From Nostoc sp. ATCC 53789 (lineage in GTDB: Bacteria > Cyanobacteriota > Cyanobacteriia > Cyanobacteriales > Nostocaceae): a stretch of DNA of 64,000 nucleotides. The translations under genes were made by a program, and so were the position numbers. Below are positions 59,632 to 64,000 of the stretch, in pieces (position 1 is the first letter of the stretch; every line of letters starts with the position of its first letter). The notes below the pieces were generated by a model. The model was not told the origin of the DNA and ran no database searches. It saw only the letters and a list, made by a program, of their open reading frames with translations. Location: contig NZ_CP046703.1 in assembly GCF_009873495.1 (NCBI RefSeq), forward strand, positions 3,576,501 to 3,640,500, in the 5' to 3' direction.

Positions 59632-60042
59632 TTAAGGTGATGACTCTGTTTGTTCATCTTCTCTAAGATCCTTATTCATCAACACGACCCGACGCTGATT
59701 AGGAGCAAATCGGAATCCTTGTTGTTGCATAATTCTTCTAGTTTGCTGAGGATCGAAGTTACGGCTAAATTCCACCTGTAAACCATCGACATGTACTTCC
59801 ATCAACTTGACTTCAGTATTAATTTCTCGCAACTTTTCTTGCTGTAACCAATGATGGGGTAAAAGTTGTGCTAAAGCAGATGCTGCTACGGCTGTAACTA
59901 CAAGATTAACCGCTATCTTGGCTGTGCTTTCTAGTGCCATCACCTGGTAAGAACGTTGACGAAGATGCCGCTTTGGTCGAGGAATGGCCCGGCGTTTTTG
60001 TATAGGTTGTAACGGTGGTCTGGAGGGTTGAATCGCGTTCAT
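59632..60042 (-). CDS. Conserved cyanobacterial single-pass membrane protein
   Basis: 136 residues. A basic, Pro/Arg-rich N-terminus (about 40 residues) precedes one membrane helix (about 43-62, IAVNLVVTAVAASALAQLL). A helical stretch (HWLQQEKLREINTEVKLMEVHVDGLQVEFSRNF) and a soluble tail follow. The topology resembles FtsL/FtsB-type division proteins, but that is only a resemblance of layout. It starts at ATG 60042, and psaM lies further upstream on the same strand with a 250-base gap. Confidence 0.7.
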   Translation of the reverse strand: MNAIQPSRPPLQPIQKRRAIPRPKRHLRQRSYQVMALESTAKIAVNLVVTAVAASALAQLLPHHWLQQEKLREINTEVKLMEVHVDGLQVEFSRNFDPQQTRRIMQQQGFRFAPNQRRVVLMNKDLREDEQTESSP

Positions 60043-60295
60043 GATGCTAAGAGATAACCTCGCTTAGTGAAGGTAAGCACTGTAAAAGCCCTCTGGCGAT
60101 AATTACTGCTTGATTTAGCTGTCATATTACTTCATTTTTTTGAAATAGCTACAAGTGTTGCACCAGTTAAAAAATAACCTGGCTTACGTAAGTGCTAGTT
60201 TCTTCGCTACTGATGGCATAACGCCAAAAGAAGAAAGGAAATTGCACCCCGTACTGCCAGGATTATTAGCTTTTCAACTGTGTCACATCGTAGCC

Positions 60296-60427
60296 TTATT
60301 TGTAAAGTTCTGTGGCTAATCGCCAAGCTAGAACTCCTGGAATCAGCGCTACAACTAGAGCGATGTAGACTTGAGTGTCTGAGATGGAAGATATCTGAGC
60401 GATGTACAGAGTATCTAAGATAGGCAT
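60296..60427 (-). CDS. psaM: Photosystem I subunit XII (PsaM)
   Basis: 43 residues. The last 29 (ISDTQVYIALVVALIPGVLA and WRLATELYK) are typical PsaM, a single-helix subunit at the trimer interface of photosystem I. The N-terminus is about 12 residues longer than the usual 31-residue form (MPILDTLYIAQISS). The start is supported by AGGAGG 9-10 bases before the ATG at 60427, and no ATG, GTG or TTG lies between it and the conserved part. The gene is very short and easily missed. Confidence 0.9.
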   Translation of the reverse strand: MPILDTLYIAQISSISDTQVYIALVVALIPGVLAWRLATELYK

Positions 60428-60585
60428 GGCTGAAAACCTCCTAACCTGAATAGATTTTGAACAGTTCGTTTACTACTTTTCCTTGTTTTGCCAGAATTGT
60501 GGAATATCTTGTTACAAGATGCAACAAAAGCAGTTATTAGTCAGTAGTCCTTATTTATTCTCTATTAAAAAAATTTATAAAAATT

Positions 60586-61854
60586 ATGAATTTGTATTTG
60601 GGTATCGACTTCGGTACATCTGGCGCACGCGGCGTGGTAATTGACGAGGAAGCCTATTGTATTCAGGCTGAGGTGAGATATCCCTTCCAAGACTCAAAAG
60701 CCACCGTTACGCCAAAAATTTGGCAGGAGGCTTTGTTTCTACTGCTGGAACATATACCTGACCAATTGCGGCGAAAAATAAAAGCGATCGCCATTAATGG
60801 TACTTCTTCGACCGTCTTGCTTGTTGATGCTGCTGGCAATCCAACAGACGCACCAATGATGTATAACGATGCGCGGGGATCATTGCTGCTAGAGCATTTG
60901 AGGAGTATAGCACCCCCAAATCATACCGTGTTGAGTGCCACCTCCAGCCTAGCGAAACTTTTGTGGATGAGGCAATTACCCTCTTTTAGTGAAGCTAGAT
61001 ATTTTCTACATCAGGCAGATTGGCTGGGGTTTCTCCTACATGGACAGTTGGGAATTAGCGATTACCATAATGCTTTAAAGCTGGGTTATGACGTGGAAGA
61101 GTTGAAATACCCAGAATGGCTAGAAAAACTGCAAATACCGATTCAGCTACCCAAAGTTTTAACTCCTGGTACTCCCATTGCCGAATTACGTCCTGAAATT
61201 GTGGATAAGTTTGGTTTTAGCCGTGATTGTCTGGTATGTGCAGGTACGACTGATAGTATCGCGGCTTTTCTCGCCAGTGGTGCAAAATTACCTGGTGAAG
61301 CCGTGACTTCCTTGGGTTCAACATTGGTACTAAAGTTATTAAGTCGTACCCGTATAGAAGATGCCAGATATGGAATTTACAGCCATCGGTTGGGTGATTT
61401 ATGGCTGACTGGGGGTGCTTCTAATACTGGAGGTGCAGTACTTAAGCAATTTTTCACCAACGCTGAGTTAGAAAGCCTTAGCCGTGAGATTGATCCATCA
61501 ATTGCCAGCGAGTTAGATTATTATCCGTTGTTGAAGGTAGGCGATCGCTTTCCAATTAATGATCCCAATTTAGCCCCACGTTTGTCACCACGCCCAGATA
61601 ACCCAGTGGAATTTTTGCATGGGTTGTTAGAAAGTATTACCCGCATAGAAGCACGAGGGTACGAATTATTACAGCAAATGGGAGCAGACAAGTTAAGCCG
61701 TGTTTATACTGCTGGCGGTGGTGCGGCTAATGATACTTGGACTACGATTAGAGCGCGTTATTTGCAGATTCCTGTAGTAGCCTCAGTGTATACAGAAGCT
61801 GCTTACGGAACGGCGCTGTTGGGTATGGAAGGCGTGAAAAAGAGTAACGTGTAA
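60586..61854 (+). CDS. FGGY-family carbohydrate kinase (D-ribulose kinase-like)
   Basis: 422 residues with both FGGY domains: the N-terminal phosphate-1 loop YLGIDFGTSGARGVVID, AINGTSSTVLLVD, the catalytic-Asp region in CAGTTDSIAAFL, and the C-terminal ATP site VYTAGGGAANDTW. It is shorter than standard xylulokinases and matches the cyanobacterial/plant sugar kinase that phosphorylates D-ribulose (formerly annotated as xylulokinase). It should act in the cytoplasm on free pentuloses. ATG 60586. No sugar transporter gene is adjacent. Confidence 0.85.
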   Translation: MNLYLGIDFGTSGARGVVIDEEAYCIQAEVRYPFQDSKATVTPKIWQEALFLLLEHIPDQLRRKIKAIAINGTSSTVLLVDAAGNPTDAPMMYNDARGSLLLEHLRSIAPPNHTVLSATSSLAKLLWMRQLPSFSEARYFLHQADWLGFLLHGQLGISDYHNALKLGYDVEELKYPEWLEKLQIPIQLPKVLTPGTPIAELRPEIVDKFGFSRDCLVCAGTTDSIAAFLASGAKLPGEAVTSLGSTLVLKLLSRTRIEDARYGIYSHRLGDLWLTGGASNTGGAVLKQFFTNAELESLSREIDPSIASELDYYPLLKVGDRFPINDPNLAPRLSPRPDNPVEFLHGLLESITRIEARGYELLQQMGADKLSRVYTAGGGAANDTWTTIRARYLQIPVVASVYTEAAYGTALLGMEGVKKSNV

Positions 61855-61883
61855 CTATCTTTTCGTAGATATCTTCTAAATCA

Positions 61884-62301
61884 GTATCTATCCCAGTGAC
61901 AATCGACATATCTCAGACCATACTGGGATGATTAGATACCGGACTATAGATTCCAGGTTAATGATCTGGGCAGCTATTCGGGGATGGGTGCTTCGCCACA
62001 AGCGAATGTCATCTATCCCCTTTACTAATTATCGGTGTGAGTTCTGAGGGATTAGGAGAAAAAGGTTTTTTAAGAAGGTTTGACCTGTGCGATCGAGATT
62101 ATCATCTAGGGATAAATGTGAGGCTACGGACTCGAATTTGATCGCTTTTAATATTTAGTGGGTGTGTCAAGTCTTTGGGGTATATCAAAAAGGCTTGTTC
62201 GCATTTTGTTGTGTTGGCGTAGCTTAAGGCTAAAATGATGCGACCAAATTTTAGTTTGATTTATAGATGATACGATCGCAGTAAAAGTACTTTAGAGAAC
62301 T
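61884..62301. other. Structured intergenic region
   Basis: It starts with a long hairpin, GTATCT+ATCCCAGT (61884-61897) pairing with ACTGGGAT (61922-61929) and AGATAC (61934-61939) around a 4-base bulge. A second hairpin follows with GGGGAT/ATCCCC outer and TTCGC/GCGAA inner arms (about 61978-62020). The first may terminate the sugar kinase gene. No coding frame was accepted up to 62302. Confidence 0.45.
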
Positions 62302-62907
62302 ATGACAATAAAAAAGCGCATTGAGCTTAATCAAGGATGCTTCCTTAATCCGGCAAATAAAAAGATAGTTATCAATTTAGCAAGTAAAGATATTTTAAAT
62401 TTAATCACACAAGAATTAAAAACTCGTTATTCCCCAGAAACTCAAAAGCAAGCACTTGAAGAGCGTTCTCAGTTGTTGCCGAATTTCGTATTTCAAGAAT
62501 TATTAAAACGTCAAGAGGAGCTAGTAAACGTTAACCCAGATACTTTAATAGTGGTTAACTGTAAGATCACAGAAGCAGAAGTCGATGAGTTAGAATTTAA
62601 TTTAAGTGTCGAAGCATATTTTGTAATTGGAGATACAACAGGTCAAAATCATTTTCGGGCTAATAGGATAGTACTTTGGTCGAATATATGGAGTGATGAT
62701 GAACAAATCCTTATCGATTTAGAAGATGAACTAGGCAAAGAATTCTGGACAAATTATCAAATTCAATTACTCTTTGATGAAGAGAATCAGCAAACAATTG
62801 AATTAGAAGTATCACAAACAGATGATTATGCAGCAAGATTGGAATTTTCTCCATCTCTTCAAAAGTTTTTACCATCCATAGTTCCCTTTACGGATAATGA
62901 ATTCTAA
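62302..62907 (+). CDS. Hypothetical protein
   Basis: 201 residues from ATG 62302. It is a soluble, acidic protein with a basic start (MTIKKRIELNQGC), a helical region (LEERSQLLPNFVFQELLKRQEEL) and a mostly beta second half (TLIVVNCKITEAEVDELEFN, then WSNIWSDDEQILIDLEDELG). I recognise no family. No ribosome site is obvious. It lies between the sugar kinase and a BMP-family binding protein gene and is probably transcribed alone. Confidence 0.6.
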   Translation: MTIKKRIELNQGCFLNPANKKIVINLASKDILNLITQELKTRYSPETQKQALEERSQLLPNFVFQELLKRQEELVNVNPDTLIVVNCKITEAEVDELEFNLSVEAYFVIGDTTGQNHFRANRIVLWSNIWSDDEQILIDLEDELGKEFWTNYQIQLLFDEENQQTIELEVSQTDDYAARLEFSPSLQKFLPSIVPFTDNEF

Positions 62908-63168
62908 AAATTCTTCTCCGCGCTGATTATCAGCCAATCAATCAGAATGGTAATCCCGGCTCTTCAAGGCTGCAAATGAGTTATTTACGATTGGCTGGTG
63001 GTTTTATAAGTAATAAAATATCGTATAAATCACTGCTGTCTTCAAACAGTCAAGGTAATGCGATGATTTTGCTGAATTTAGAAATCTGGGAGAAATTGTT
63101 TCCAAAATACCACCTACGACTTTAGAGTGTTGAAATAACTCAAATAACTATTTATCTGAAGGCGAGGT

Positions 63169-64000
63169 ATGACAACAAACTTTAGTCGGCGTGAATTTAT
63201 CTTGTTTGGTTCAGCCGCGTTTGCTACCAGCTTAGTGGTACAAGCTTGCAGTAATAAGCCAACGGCACCAACAGCGACAACAACAGGTGGTACTGAAGGG
63301 TTTAAAATAGCGATCGCTCTCCCTGGGATGATTACTGACAAAGGCTGGAATCAATCTGGTTATGAAGGAATCAATCTAGCAAAACAAAAGCTAGGTGCAG
63401 AAACCGCCTATGTAGAAAAAGTAGCACAGGCAGATCAGACAGAAGTATTAACAGATTTTGCTCGTAAAGGCTACAATCTCATCTTCGCGCATGGCGGACA
63501 ATTTGATGCCGCAATTGAACAAGTCGCCTCACAGTTCCCCAACACATTTTTTGTGGGAATAAATGGTAATCTCAAGGGTGAGAATATTGCTTCTTTACGA
63601 ATAGATCATCTACAAGCTAGTTATTTGTGTGGCATTATCGCTGCTTATGTCACTAAATCTAATAAACTAGCTTATATTGCTGGAGAGAAGTTTCCTGCTA
63701 CCGAGGGAGAACTGCGGGGATTTGAATTAGGAGCAAAGTCTGTTAAACCAAATATCCAAATTACCTCTACTTTTACAGGTGATTGGGATGATGTTTCTAA
63801 AGCGAAGGAAGCAACTCTGGCATTAATTTCTTCTGGGGCTGATGTCATCTATCAATGGTTAGATAATGCTTCAGCCGCAGTTTTACAAACAGCAGGTGAA
63901 AAAGGAGTATATGCTTTTGGTAACACCAAGGATCAATTAGACGTTGCACCAAAAGCTGTTTTAACCAGTGCTGTCAAACGCTTAGATTTAGCCATAGCTT
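63169..64000 (+). CDS. BMP/PnrA-family nucleoside-binding lipoprotein (partial)
   Basis: The gene runs off the end of the window; 277 residues are visible from ATG 63169 (GAGG 5 bases upstream). The N-terminus has a twin-arginine-like SRREFILFGSAAF and a lipobox-type LVVQAC, so the protein is exported and lipid-anchored. The domain is of the Bmp/PnrA class: IALPGMITDKGWNQSGYEG, DFARKGYNLIFAHGGQF, DVIYQWLDNASAA. Such proteins feed purine nucleosides or related solutes to ABC importers; permease genes would be expected beyond the window. Confidence 0.88.
   Translation, partial: MTTNFSRREFILFGSAAFATSLVVQACSNKPTAPTATTTGGTEGFKIAIALPGMITDKGWNQSGYEGINLAKQKLGAETAYVEKVAQADQTEVLTDFARKGYNLIFAHGGQFDAAIEQVASQFPNTFFVGINGNLKGENIASLRIDHLQASYLCGIIAAYVTKSNKLAYIAGEKFPATEGELRGFELGAKSVKPNIQITSTFTGDWDDVSKAKEATLALISSGADVIYQWLDNASAAVLQTAGEKGVYAFGNTKDQLDVAPKAVLTSAVKRLDLAIA

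Noticed and set aside
63001..63168. Riboswitch before the BMP-family gene
   Set aside because: No known purine or other riboswitch core could be matched by eye; only weak hairpins are present.

Overview
This 64 kb window reads as chromosome of a heterocyst-forming-type filamentous cyanobacterium, most likely Nostoc or a close relative. The grounds are the very frequent HIP1 octamer (GCGATCGC), genes for photosystem subunits (psb30, psaM), cyanobacteriochrome-type GAF domains, a PEP-CTERM protein, many TPR and pentapeptide-repeat proteins, several large multi-domain histidine kinases, and dense families of short intergenic repeats. No rRNA, tRNA or CRISPR array was seen.

Layout. 1-7.2 kb: end of an ArsA-family ATPase gene, a four-GAF bilin-type sensor kinase, a CHAD protein, a DUF3616 protein and a NIL/4Fe-4S ferredoxin. 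7.5-12.3 kb: a hybrid OmpR-type regulator/Hpt/histidine kinase and a lone receiver, split by an IS200/IS605-type element carrying tnpB only. 12.4-18 kb: two related pentapeptide proteins, a stand-alone SelD-type flavoprotein module and a long TPR protein. 18-23.3 kb: a solo IS end, a P-type cation ATPase with an altered M6 ion site, a glycine-zipper stress protein, a UspA protein and an SRPBCC protein. 23.3-25.3 kb: a complete retron, made of an msr-msd-like RNA with an 18-nt closing helix followed by a reverse transcriptase fused to a TOPRIM domain. 25.4-33.4 kb: an RppA/RppB-like two-component pair, a sulfate-binding lipoprotein gene and the pstSCAB phosphate importer. 33.6-39.9 kb: an antitoxin with a toxin gene broken by one in-frame TGA, recJ, psb30, a cysteine-cluster protein, two half-size GDT1-type manganese exporter subunits and a BtuF-like protein. 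40.5-51 kb: three more sensor kinases and a receiver, plus a GNAT and a hydroxylase-like membrane protein behind a pseudoknot-like leader. 51.4-64 kb: PEP-CTERM protein, aldo/keto reductase, phosphotransacetylase-like protein, DprA-like protein, MAPEG, YajQ, GST, TPR protein, psaM, a D-ribulose kinase and the start of a BMP-family binding protein.

Main points. The retron is the clearest defence-type system; its RT-TOPRIM arrangement is the type I-C architecture known from Ec67, here in a cyanobacterium with its own candidate RNA. Signalling dominates the window: five large histidine kinases and several receivers. Repeats shape it too: G-rich 'gcaggggagcagg' repeats and their relatives have entered three coding regions (two kinases and recJ) in frame, and composite palindromic islands recur between genes. 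Several genes are broken or cut at domain borders (RelE-like toxin, DUF4188 fragment, SelD-type module, second receiver of the 1123-residue kinase).
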